Assembly (NCBI GenBank): GCA_051531935.1
Contig: JAOPTR010000002.1
Coordinates: 248,001-312,000, forward strand
DNA length: 64,000 nucleotides
Origin: OCS116 sp051531935
Lineage (GTDB): Bacteria > Pseudomonadota > Alphaproteobacteria > Rhizobiales > OSC116
Direction: 5' to 3'
The notes under the pieces are model-generated. The model did no database searches and was not told the origin of the DNA. It was given only the letters and a program-made list of their open reading frames with translations. Positions 8,492-16,094 of the stretch are shown one piece after another (positions within the stretch are counted from its first letter, which is position 1; every line of letters starts with the position of its first letter). A program made the translations under genes and the position numbers.

Positions 8492-8511
8492 AATTTTTGG
8501 GAGGGAATGAC

Positions 8512-9969
8512 ATGGCGAATAAAGTGATTAAAGGCGGCACAGTGGTGACGGCTGACCGCACCTATGTGGCGGATGTTTTAATTGAAAATGGTAAGATTGC
8601 CGAAATTGGCAACAATCTTTCTGGTGATGAAGTGTTAGACGCGACTGGCTGTTACATTATGCCTGGTGGTATTGACCCTCATACCCATTTAGAAATGCCA
8701 TTTATGGGCACATATTCATCGGATGATTTTGAAAGTGGTACGCGTGCAGGACTTGCAGGTGGTACAACAATGGTGGTGGATTTTGCATTGCCCGACCCCG
8801 ACCAGCCTTTAACATCGGCGATTGACAGGTGGCATAATAAATCGACCCGCGCGAATTGTGACTATAGCTTCCACATGGCGATTACTTGGTGGGGTGAGCA
8901 AGTTTTTGATGACATGGAAACCATTGTCAAAAAACACGGCATTAATAGTTTCAAGCATTTTATGGCCTATAAAGGCGCATTAATGGTTGATGATGATGAA
9001 ATGTATTCATCGTTTCAACGTTGTGCCGAACTGGGTGCATTGCCAATGGTACATGCTGAAAATGGTGATGTGGTGGCGCAAATGCAGGCCAAGTTACTGG
9101 CAGAAGGTAATAATGGCCCTGAAGCTCATGCGTTTTCGCGCCCTCCAGAAGTGGAAGGTGAGGCGACAAACCGCGCGATTATGATTGCGAATATGGCAGG
9201 TGTGCCGCTTTATGTGGTGCATACAAGCTGTGAGCAAAGCCACGAAGCGATTAGACGTGCGCGCCAAAATGGTATGCGGGTTTATGGCGAGCCTTTGATT
9301 CAGCATCTTACATTAGATGATAGCGAATATGCCAACCCTGATTGGGACCATGCAGCGCGGCGTGTGATGAGCCCTCCATTTAGAAGTAAAACACATCAAG
9401 ATAGTCTGTGGGCAGGTTTACAATCTGGCTCGTTACAAGTGGTTGCGACGGATCATTGTGCATTTACGACTGAACAAAAGCGTAATGGCATTGATAACTT
9501 TACTCTTATTCCTAACGGAACAGGTGGTTTGGAAGACAGAATGCCTATGTTGTGGACACATGGCGTGGCAACTGGTCGTTTGACGATGAATGAATTTGTG
9601 GCGGTAACATCGACCAATATTGCAAAAATATTGAATATGTACCCGCAAAAGGGTGCGATATTAGTAGGTGCTGATGCCGATATTGTGGTTTGGGATCCTA
9701 AGCTTTCTAAAACCATAAGCGCAAGCAGCCAACAATCTAATATTGATTATAATGTATTTGAAGGTAAGCAGGTAACTGGATTGCCGCGCTACACATTGAC
9801 CCGTGGTCATGTTGCTGTTACTGAAGGGGCAATTACCACCCGTGAAGGCCATGGTAAATTTGTGAAACGTGAACCGTTCCAAGCGGTTAACACGGCATTG
9901 AGCCAATGGAAGCAAGTGACTGCACCACGCAAAGTGCAACGCACTGGTATTCCCGCATCTGGCGTTTAA
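8512..9969 (+). CDS. hydA: Dihydropyrimidinase (D-hydantoinase family)
   Basis: A 485-residue cyclic amidohydrolase that opens dihydrouracil or dihydrothymine to the N-carbamoyl-beta-amino acid. The binuclear metal site is visible: GGIDPHTHLEMPF (HxH), the lysine that is carbamylated in HFMAYKGALMVDDDE, MVHAENGD, VVHTSCEQSH and VATDHCAF. Length and motif order fit dihydropyrimidinase rather than dihydroorotase or allantoinase. The start is the ATG at 8512 behind GGGAGGG; the TTG at 8497 would put the ribosome-binding site within the gene. With preA and the amidohydrolase it forms the three-enzyme reductive core. Confidence 0.95.
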   Translation: MANKVIKGGTVVTADRTYVADVLIENGKIAEIGNNLSGDEVLDATGCYIMPGGIDPHTHLEMPFMGTYSSDDFESGTRAGLAGGTTMVVDFALPDPDQPLTSAIDRWHNKSTRANCDYSFHMAITWWGEQVFDDMETIVKKHGINSFKHFMAYKGALMVDDDEMYSSFQRCAELGALPMVHAENGDVVAQMQAKLLAEGNNGPEAHAFSRPPEVEGEATNRAIMIANMAGVPLYVVHTSCEQSHEAIRRARQNGMRVYGEPLIQHLTLDDSEYANPDWDHAARRVMSPPFRSKTHQDSLWAGLQSGSLQVVATDHCAFTTEQKRNGIDNFTLIPNGTGGLEDRMPMLWTHGVATGRLTMNEFVAVTSTNIAKILNMYPQKGAILVGADADIVVWDPKLSKTISASSQQSNIDYNVFEGKQVTGLPRYTLTRGHVAVTEGAITTREGHGKFVKREPFQAVNTALSQWKQVTAPRKVQRTGIPASGV

Positions 9970-9993
9970 GTTTAGAGTTAAAGAGGTTATCGA

Positions 9994-10776
9994 GTGTCTG
10001 AAATTGTAATATCGGCAAAAAAACTATCATTGGTGTTTCCTACGCCTGACGCGCCTGTACACGCGCTATCAGATGTGGATTTGGACATCCATAAAGGTGA
10101 TTTTGTATCTTTTATTGGGCCTTCTGGCTGCGGTAAAACCACTTTTCTACGCACCATTGCAGATTTGGAAACGCCTACATCGGGTGAGCTAACTGTAAAT
10201 GGTGTAAGCGCCGCGGAAGCTCGCATGGCGCGTGCATATGGGTATGTTTTTCAGCATGCCTCGCTTTACCCGTGGCGGACGATTGAAAGTAACATTGCGC
10301 TGCCCTTAGAAATTATGGGTTTCGGCAAAGCCGAACAGAAAAAGCGTATTGAGCAAGTGCTTGAATTGGTAAATTTGGAAGATTTCGCTAAAAAATACCC
10401 ATGGCAATTATCTGGTGGTATGCAGCAAAGAGCCTCTATCGCAAGATCGCTAGCTTTTGATGCCGATTTGCTGTTGATGGATGAGCCTTTTGGCGCGTTG
10501 GACGAAATTGTGAGAGATCATTTAAACCAACAGCTTTTGGAATTGTGGGCGCGTACAAATAAAACCATTTGTTTTGTCACTCATTCTATTTCTGAAGCGG
10601 TATATTTGTCGACTAAAATTGTGGTGATGAGCCCACGCCCTGGACGGGTGATTGATGTTATTGAATCCACTTTGCCCAAAGATAGACCATTGGACATTCG
10701 TGAGAGTGATGAATTTAGAGACATTGCGCACCGTGTGCGTGAAGGCTTAAGGGCGGGTCAAAGTTATGAAGGCTAA
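9994..10776 (+). CDS. ABC transporter ATP-binding protein (pyrimidine/NMT1-type importer)
   Basis: A 260-residue ATPase of the nitrate/taurine/thiamine-precursor importer group. Walker A GPSGCGKTTFLRT, Q-loop YVFQHASLYPWRT, signature LSGGMQQRASIARSLA, Walker B LLLMDEPFGALDE and switch His FVTHSISEA are all intact, so it should be active. It starts with GTG at 9994, preceded by AAAGAGG. It overlaps the first permease by 11 bases, showing translational coupling. It would energise uptake of the pyrimidine substrate catabolised by this operon. Confidence 0.92.
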   Translation: MSEIVISAKKLSLVFPTPDAPVHALSDVDLDIHKGDFVSFIGPSGCGKTTFLRTIADLETPTSGELTVNGVSAAEARMARAYGYVFQHASLYPWRTIESNIALPLEIMGFGKAEQKKRIEQVLELVNLEDFAKKYPWQLSGGMQQRASIARSLAFDADLLLMDEPFGALDEIVRDHLNQQLLELWARTNKTICFVTHSISEAVYLSTKIVVMSPRPGRVIDVIESTLPKDRPLDIRESDEFRDIAHRVREGLRAGQSYEG

Positions 10777-11662
10777 AGAGGGCAAAATAATACCTGTTTT
10801 GACCGTTCTAGCGGTCATTGTGGCCATTTGGTATGCCGCCGTGGTGTATATGAATGCGCCATTTGAATATGACCAAGCCACGCGAAATGACATTGAATTG
10901 GAATTTGGGCAAATGGTCAGTAATACGATGAGCCAAAAACGGCCAGTATTGCCTGCAGCACATCAAGTTTTTACCGAAATTTGGCAAACTACGGTTGAAA
11001 AAAAGATTACTTCTAAGAGGTCTCTAATATACCATGCATGGATTACTTTATCCGTGACCTTGCTCGGTTTTGTGATGGGCGGCATATTGGGTATTTTGCT
11101 TTCTGTGGGTATTGTTCATAATAAGGCCATGGATAAATCGGTTATGCCATGGGTGATTACCAGCCAGACCATACCGATTTTGGCGATTGCGCCCATGATT
11201 ATTGTTGTGTTGAATGCGATTGGTTTTTCGGGTCTTGTGCCCAAAGCTTTTATTGCCACTTATTTGAGTTTTTTCCCGATTGTAGTGGGAATGGTAAAGG
11301 GTCTGCGCAGCCCAGACCAAGCTCAGCTTGATTTAATGCGTACATATAATGCAAGCAATAGCCAGTTATTTTGGAAGTTACGTTGGCCATCATCTATGCC
11401 TTATTTGTTCACCTCGTTAAAAGTTGCAGTGGCTGCGGCCTTAGTGGGCGCCATTGTTGCCGAACTGCCAACAGGCGCTGTTGCAGGTTTAGGCGCACGT
11501 ATGTTAGCGGGTTCATATTATGGGCAGACCATACAAATTTGGTCGGCTTTATTTGTGGCGGCAATTGTAGCGGCGGGTTTAGTTATGATTGTGAGCATTA
11601 TGCATAATTATGTTTTAAAACGCATGGGCGAACAAGCGCCACAACGAGGAGCAGAAGTATGA
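10766..11662 (+). CDS. ABC transporter permease 1
   Basis: A 298-residue permease of the BPD_transp_1 type. A first membrane segment (IPVLTVLAVIVAIWYAAVVYM) is followed by a hydrophilic loop of about 60 residues and then the usual membrane core with the coupling motif around RTYNASNSQLFWKLRWPSSM. It overlaps the ATPase gene by 11 bases and permease 2 by 4 bases (ATGA). With permease 2 it probably forms a heterodimeric channel for a pyrimidine-type substrate. Confidence 0.88.
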   Translation: MKAKEGKIIPVLTVLAVIVAIWYAAVVYMNAPFEYDQATRNDIELEFGQMVSNTMSQKRPVLPAAHQVFTEIWQTTVEKKITSKRSLIYHAWITLSVTLLGFVMGGILGILLSVGIVHNKAMDKSVMPWVITSQTIPILAIAPMIIVVLNAIGFSGLVPKAFIATYLSFFPIVVGMVKGLRSPDQAQLDLMRTYNASNSQLFWKLRWPSSMPYLFTSLKVAVAAALVGAIVAELPTGAVAGLGARMLAGSYYGQTIQIWSALFVAAIVAAGLVMIVSIMHNYVLKRMGEQAPQRGAEV

Positions 11663-12513
11663 TGATATTTTCTTTTGCCATTGTTTTTTGGTTGGCAGCT
11701 TGGGCACTAAACCAATATCTAGTGAAGCAGACATTTGAGAGCATTGGCGTGCGTAGAATTGTTGATATATTTGTGCCTGTGTCATTTGGTGTCACCCTTT
11801 TGGTATTGTGGGAAGGCGCAACACGCGGCTTTGAAATTCCTGCCATATTGCTACCACCACCCACTATGATTTGGGAACGGATTACCAATAGCTTACCGAT
11901 ATTGTGGGCAGATTTTAAACAAACATTTTTATATGCGGTTTTAATTGGTTATGTAATTGGTTGTGGCAGTGGCTTTATTGTGGCTTTGTTGATTGACCGT
12001 TCACCGTTTTTAAAACGCGGGTTGTTGCCGCTTGGTAATTTTGTAGCTGCGCTGCCGATTATTGGTGTAGCGCCCATTATGGTGATGTGGTTTGGTTTTG
12101 ACTGGCAGTCAAAAGCCGCCGTGGTGATTATAATGACTTTCTTCCCGATGCTTGTAAACACGGTGCAAGGGCTTGCCGCATCTAACCATATGGAACAAGA
12201 TTTAATGCGTACCTACGCATCGAGTTGGGGGCAAACTATTATGAAATTACGCCTGCCATCTGCCATGCCATTTATTTTTAATGCGCTTAAAATAAACTCA
12301 ACCTTGGCCATGATTGGCGCCATTGTTGCTGAGTTCTTTGGAACACCAACCGTTGGGATGGGCTTTAGAATATCGACAGAAGTGGGGCGTTTGAACGTGG
12401 ATATGGTGTGGGCGGAAATTGCTGTGGCGGCGTTGGCTGGCTCGGCTTTTTATGGCATTATCGCACTGATTGAAAAAAATGTAACATTTTGGCATCCATC
12501 ACAACGGGTGTAG
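11659..12513 (+). CDS. ABC transporter permease 2
   Basis: A 284-residue permease of the same family as permease 1. The shared coupling region is RTYASSWGQTIMKLRLPSAM, followed by GAIVAEFFGTPTVGMGFRI. An N-terminal membrane segment (FSFAIVFWLAAWALNQYL) precedes the core. It overlaps permease 1 by 4 bases. The pair looks like an old duplication, and two different permeases suggest an asymmetric translocation path. Confidence 0.88.
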   Translation: MMIFSFAIVFWLAAWALNQYLVKQTFESIGVRRIVDIFVPVSFGVTLLVLWEGATRGFEIPAILLPPPTMIWERITNSLPILWADFKQTFLYAVLIGYVIGCGSGFIVALLIDRSPFLKRGLLPLGNFVAALPIIGVAPIMVMWFGFDWQSKAAVVIIMTFFPMLVNTVQGLAASNHMEQDLMRTYASSWGQTIMKLRLPSAMPFIFNALKINSTLAMIGAIVAEFFGTPTVGMGFRISTEVGRLNVDMVWAEIAVAALAGSAFYGIIALIEKNVTFWHPSQRV

Positions 12514-12612
12514 AAATATCAGATTGAACGCCATCGAATACATAAAAGAATGGCGAATAACAAGAAGTTAGATTAGACTAAATAAAAACAAAAAACTAAA
12601 GAGGGAATTAAA

Positions 12613-13605
12613 ATGAAAAAACTATCGACACTATTGCTTGCAAGCGCCATGTCGCTAACTGCAATGACTGCACTAGCCGCTGACAAAGTGACTTTGCAAC
12701 TTAAATGGGTAACACAAGCTCAATTTGCCGGCTATTATGTAGCTGAAGCAAAAGGCTTTTATGACGGTGAAGACCTAGACGTTGAAATTAAAGCTGGTGG
12801 CCCTGATATTGCGCCAACACAAGTGATTGCTGGTGGCGGTGCTGATGTTGTGCTTGATTGGATGCCATCTGCATTGGCAGCACGTGAAAAAGGCGTGGCT
12901 CTAGTGAACATCGCTCAGCCGTTTAAAACATCTGGCATGATGTTGACATGTCGTAAAGACAGTGGCATTAAATCGCCTGCTGATTTTGCGGGTAAAACAC
13001 TTGGTGTGTGGTTCTTTGGTAACGAATATCCATTCCTAAGTTGGATGAGCAAATTAGGCCTATCTACAGATGGTGGCGCTGATGGTGTGACTGTATTAAA
13101 GCAAGGCTTTAACGTTGATCCTATTCTTCAAAAGCAAGCTGCTTGCGTATCTACAATGACATATAATGAGTATTGGCAGATTATTGATGCTGGTCTTAGT
13201 GCAGATGACCTGATTACATTTAAATATGAAAATCAAGGCGTTGCGACTTTGGAAGATGGCATGTATGTGCTTGAAGAAAATTTGAAAGATGCTGCTTTTT
13301 CTGACAAGATGGCGCGTTTTGTACGTGCATCTATGAAGGGCTGGGAATATGCTGAAGCAAACCCGGATGAAGCTGCTGACATCGTGCTAGAAAATGATGC
13401 TTCTGGTGCGCAGACTGAAGAACATCAACGTCGCATGATGCGTGAAATTAGCAAGCTAACAGCTGGTTCAGATGGTTCATTGGATGAAGCTGATTATCAA
13501 CGTACTGTTGATGTGTTGCTTGCTGGTGGCGCTGAAGTGATTACGAAGCAGCCTGAAGGCGCTTGGACACATGCAATTACAGATGCCGCAAAAATGAAAA
13601 TGTAG
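12613..13605 (+). CDS. NMT1/THI5-like ABC substrate-binding protein
   Basis: A 330-residue secreted binding protein with a clear signal peptide (KKLSTLLLASAMSLTAMTALAAD, cleavage after about residue 22). The mature part has the NMT1/THI5 signature VTLQLKWVTQAQFAGYYVAEAKGFY and then AGGGADVVLDWMPSALAAREKG. This group includes binding proteins for thiamine-type pyrimidines and related heterocycles. Genomic context (preA, dihydropyrimidinase) points to uracil, thymine or a related pyrimidine as ligand. It lies 99 bases after permease 2 with its own AGAGGG ribosome-binding site and is followed by a strong terminator. No TPP-riboswitch-like leader was seen. Confidence 0.88.
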   Translation: MKKLSTLLLASAMSLTAMTALAADKVTLQLKWVTQAQFAGYYVAEAKGFYDGEDLDVEIKAGGPDIAPTQVIAGGGADVVLDWMPSALAAREKGVALVNIAQPFKTSGMMLTCRKDSGIKSPADFAGKTLGVWFFGNEYPFLSWMSKLGLSTDGGADGVTVLKQGFNVDPILQKQAACVSTMTYNEYWQIIDAGLSADDLITFKYENQGVATLEDGMYVLEENLKDAAFSDKMARFVRASMKGWEYAEANPDEAADIVLENDASGAQTEEHQRRMMREISKLTAGSDGSLDEADYQRTVDVLLAGGAEVITKQPEGAWTHAITDAAKMKM

Positions 13606-13629
13606 TCTTTTTGCATACTGAATAAAATG

Positions 13630-13665
13630 AACTCCCCTTTATTGATTTAGAGGGGAGTTTTTTAT
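13630..13665 (+). terminator. Intrinsic terminator ending the pyrimidine operon
   Basis: Stem AACTCCCCT / AGGGGAGTT with a 12-base loop followed by a T-rich tail, 24 bases after the binding-protein stop codon. It marks the end of the catabolic and transport operon. Confidence 0.9.
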
Positions 13666-13761
13666 TTTATTGGCCTAATTGATTAGACTATAAGTATTAT
13701 TGTTATCAAAATGTACTACTCCTAACATGTCCATAATAATTGAAATTTTGTGGGCTTTGTG

Positions 13762-14163
13762 ATGTCGGGTAATTTGGAATTGGTAGAATATTTTATAAAT
13801 GAATTTTACAGCGCCAAAAAAGGTGGGTTAGACGAACTGGTAACGCCGACATTTGCTTTAGAATTGCCGAACGGCGCTAAGCTGAATTACAGACAATATG
13901 TGGAATATATCGGATCTTTATATAACAAAGCTCAGTTAAATATCAACGGCATTACGAATGTAGACGATGTTAACTTTGAAATTGCATTTTCTTTAGAAAC
14001 CCTTTTGCCAAACGGCGGGTTGGGTATTGAAGTGCCCGGCGTTACTTTTGTAAAAATCAAAAATTCACTATTGGAGAACATAAAAGTTACCTATGATTTC
14101 AGTGGTATTGACCCGACGGAACTTGAAATTTTTAAGGAAAATTTACCAAAAATCAATCCATAG
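13762..14163 (+). CDS. Hypothetical small protein, first copy of a tandem paralogous pair
   Basis: A 133-residue soluble protein from the ATG at 13762; an in-frame GTG lies at 13750. I do not recognise a family. The N-terminal helix (ELVEYFINEFYSAKKGGLDEL), the VTP element and alternating hydrophobic strands suggest a small alpha+beta fold, possibly NTF2/SnoaL-like (weak inference). It is clearly paralogous to the next gene: VEYFINEF / VDYFISEF, LVTPTF / LVTPEF, LNYRQYV / LNFKQYV and KIKNSLLENI / RLKDSLVNRI. It lies in AT-rich DNA between the operon terminator and an integrase remnant, so it may be cargo of a decayed element. Confidence 0.65.
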   Translation: MSGNLELVEYFINEFYSAKKGGLDELVTPTFALELPNGAKLNYRQYVEYIGSLYNKAQLNINGITNVDDVNFEIAFSLETLLPNGGLGIEVPGVTFVKIKNSLLENIKVTYDFSGIDPTELEIFKENLPKINP

Positions 14164-14248
14164 TAAGTACGCCCTTAGTATAATTGTAAAATGAATGAAG
14201 CAACTTTAAAATATAGACTATATATCTAGTTGAGTGTTAGGGGAATCT

Positions 14249-14632
14249 ATGTCGATTAATAGAGACATGGTTGATTATTTTATAAGCGAGTTTATGTGCT
14301 GCAAGTCGGTGAATTTGGATGGCCTTGTAACACCTGAATTTAGGTTTATTTTGATTGGTAAAATACCGCTAAATTTCAAACAATATGTAATTATGGCTGA
14401 GACAATCAGTAATATTGTGAAGCTAAACATCACTGAAATAAATTCGGATGATGATGAAATATTTATTATGAAATATGATTTAGACGTTATGTTATTCAAA
14501 GGTGGGTTTGGCAAAAAAATGTCGGGCACCATTATACTCAGGCTAAAAGACAGTTTGGTGAACCGAATTGAGGTTTCAACTAGCCATCGTGATCGTGCGC
14601 TTGAAGAGTATACTAATTTTAAAGATGAATAG
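14249..14632 (+). CDS. Hypothetical small protein, second copy of the tandem paralogous pair
   Basis: A 127-residue paralogue of the preceding gene with the same order of conserved motifs but considerable divergence elsewhere, including CC at VDYFISEFMCCKS. The start is the ATG at 14249, with TAGGGGA upstream; an in-frame GTG at 14234 lies before the ribosome-binding site. No signal peptide or membrane segment is visible. Function is unknown. The divergence within a tandem pair suggests an old duplication retained under selection. Confidence 0.65.
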   Translation: MSINRDMVDYFISEFMCCKSVNLDGLVTPEFRFILIGKIPLNFKQYVIMAETISNIVKLNITEINSDDDEIFIMKYDLDVMLFKGGFGKKMSGTIILRLKDSLVNRIEVSTSHRDRALEEYTNFKDE

Positions 14633-14696
14633 TGGTAGCTAAAATTCGTGAGTTTATCGGTATTTTGATTTAAAGATCCTTCAACATATGGTTTAA

Positions 14697-14945
14697 CAAC
14701 GTCAAAGCCGAAGTCATAAAAAAATACCAGAGTTCCAAGAAAAACGTTTTCAAGATTTGCGCGACACTGGCCTAACGCTATTAGCTAAAGCCGATGCCAA
14801 TAAATTCGAAATCGCGTCGGTATCAGACCATTCTTTTGGCTCCGTGGATGGCGTTCTAAAGCATTATATTGATGCCAATGAGCAGATGGCTACAGAAGCC
14901 ATAACAAAACTAAATAACTACCTTGGCGAAAGCATCATAAAATAG
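14697..14945 (+). pseudogene. Truncated tyrosine recombinase (integrase) C-terminal remnant
   Basis: The frame is open for about 82 codons after a TAA at 14694 and has no convincing start. It reads RFQDLRDTGLTLLAKAD, then IASVSDHSFGSVDGVLKHYIDAN. This is the C-terminal catalytic box of phage-type integrases: the second active-site Arg in DLRDT, the His in the DHS motif (normally GHS) and the tyrosine nucleophile in HYID. The whole N-terminal DNA-binding part and the first catalytic Arg are missing. It ends about 130 bases from the 3' end of tRNA-Thr, the usual place for an integrase next to its attachment site. Confidence 0.75.
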
Positions 14946-14970
14946 AACATAGGCAGACCAAAACGATCAG

Positions 14971-14993
14971 AAAGTCACCTAGGTGACTTTTTT
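14971..14993 (+). terminator. Perfect 20-bp palindrome with T-run behind the integrase remnant
   Basis: AAAGTCACCTAGGTGACTTT is fully self-complementary and followed by T residues, so it could act as an intrinsic terminator for the integrase remnant. A third copy of the arm (AAAGTCACC) follows directly at 14994-15002. It might instead be a recombinase or protein binding site. Confidence 0.55.
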
Positions 14994-15041
14994 AAAGTCA
15001 CCCATAAGCCAAATGTTCCCACTATGTCCAAATGCAAACAC

Positions 15042-15069
15042 AAAAAAACCCAATGAAAACATCGGGTTA
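15042..15069 (-). terminator. Terminator of tRNA-Thr
   Basis: On the minus strand, AACCCGATG pairs with CATTGGGTT around TTTT and is followed by a run of T. It lies just 3' of the tRNA-Thr gene, as expected for a monocistronic tRNA. Confidence 0.75.
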
Positions 15070-15071
15070 AA

Positions 15072-15149
15072 TGGTGCCGGTTAGGGGACTCGAACTCCTG
15101 ACCTACTGATTACAAATCAGTNNTGCTCTACCAACTGAGCTAAACCGGC
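15072..15149 (-). tRNA. tRNA-Thr (anticodon UGU)
   Basis: The minus strand gives acceptor GCCGGTT / AACCGGC with encoded CCA, D-arm GCTC / GAGC, and anticodon stem ACTGA / TCAGT around TTTGTAA (anticodon TGT, reading ACA). The T-loop is TTCGAGT. Without the two N bases at 15122-15123 the gene is exactly 76 nt including CCA. With them it has two surplus bases between the D-stem and anticodon stem, so they are most likely an assembly artefact. Its 3' end faces the integrase remnant. Confidence 0.95.
15122..15123. other. Two ambiguous bases (NN), probable contig join inside tRNA-Thr
   Basis: The only ambiguous bases seen in the window. They are extra to the canonical tRNA length. This looks like two assembly pieces joined with overlap inside a tRNA sequence, so continuity of the chromosome across this point is not certain. 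Confidence 0.8.
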
Positions 15150-15263
15150 GACAACAGCAATGAATTGCTACGTCTTGATGTGGTGTATAAAATACATATT
15201 AGATGTTGTCAAAAACAAATTTCCATTTTTTAACATATCCCCCGAATTCTGTTTAAAGATCTA

Positions 15264-16034
15264 CTAAAGCCATACAGAATATATATATTTACCCGTCATT
15301 GCGAAGCACATAACAATAATCAGTGGTCTAATAAATCTAGTGCCGCCGTTTACAATGGCTATCGAACCTAAATAACCACCTAGGATTTGACCAATAATCA
15401 TCACACTACCTATGAGCCACACAACATCACCCGAAAATATGAAAACTACAAGTGAGGCCATATTTGATGCTAAATTTAAAAACTTGGCGATTGATGTAGA
15501 TTTAATGAGGTTTTGCCCGCGCAATGCAACGCCTGCGGTTGCAAAAAAAGAACCAGTTCCTGGCCCAAGGATGCCATCATAAAAACCAATGATAGGCACG
15601 ACAATGTATTTATATAATTTGAAACTTATTTTTGGTTGTCTTTTTACATTGTCATCCATTTTGGGGGAGAATATGAAATATAACGCGATTGATACTAACG
15701 TAATGGGGATGATGATTTGTAATTTCTCAGCGTCTAGAAACAGAAGGACAATGGCGCCGAAAGCTGCGCCGAACAGCGATGCGAAAAATAGCTGAAATAC
15801 ATCCTGCTTGGTGACAATTTTCTTTTTGTAAACAGTGATAGATGAAGTTAGGGTGCCCGCCACACCTTGTAGCTTATTGGTAGCAATAGCCTGCAATGGA
15901 GGCACGCCTGCAATGAGCAATGCAGGGACAGTAATAAGGCCACCACCACCTGCTAGGGCATCTATAAACCCCGCAAATATGCCTGCTAAAAATAATATGA
16001 AGAGAATGTCTAACCCGAAGCTAACAGCATCCAT
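15264..16034 (-). CDS. TSUP (TauE/SafE) family membrane transporter
   Basis: A 256-residue polytopic protein with about eight hydrophobic segments. Family motifs are FAGFIDALAGGGGLITVPALL near residues 20-40 and YDGILGPGTGSFF near the middle, the two TSUP repeats. Members move sulfite, sulfonates, sulfoacetate or other organic anions; the substrate here cannot be set. It is transcribed towards tRNA-Thr and is separated from the exopolysaccharide genes by 60 bases. It lies on the far side of the NN join from the pyrimidine operon. Confidence 0.88.
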   Translation of the reverse strand: MDAVSFGLDILFILFLAGIFAGFIDALAGGGGLITVPALLIAGVPPLQAIATNKLQGVAGTLTSSITVYKKKIVTKQDVFQLFFASLFGAAFGAIVLLFLDAEKLQIIIPITLVSIALYFIFSPKMDDNVKRQPKISFKLYKYIVVPIIGFYDGILGPGTGSFFATAGVALRGQNLIKSTSIAKFLNLASNMASLVVFIFSGDVVWLIGSVMIIGQILGGYLGSIAIVNGGTRFIRPLIIVMCFAMTGKYIYSVWL

Positions 16035-16094
16035 ATAATTGCCCCAAAAGTGATTTTTGACGGCAATTTATGCGCTGCTTAATTGGCTGTCAAT

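Noticed and set aside
10800..10817. TGACCG-TTCTAG-CGGTCA inverted repeat resembling a second RutR box
   Set aside because: The distance between TGACC and GGTCA is 8 bases, not the 4 of a RutR site, and it lies inside the permease coding sequence.
12514..12612. TPP riboswitch or other leader before the NMT1-like binding protein
   Set aside because: No thi-box-like sequence seen; only a weak CGCCAT...ATGGCG repeat with a 15-base loop.
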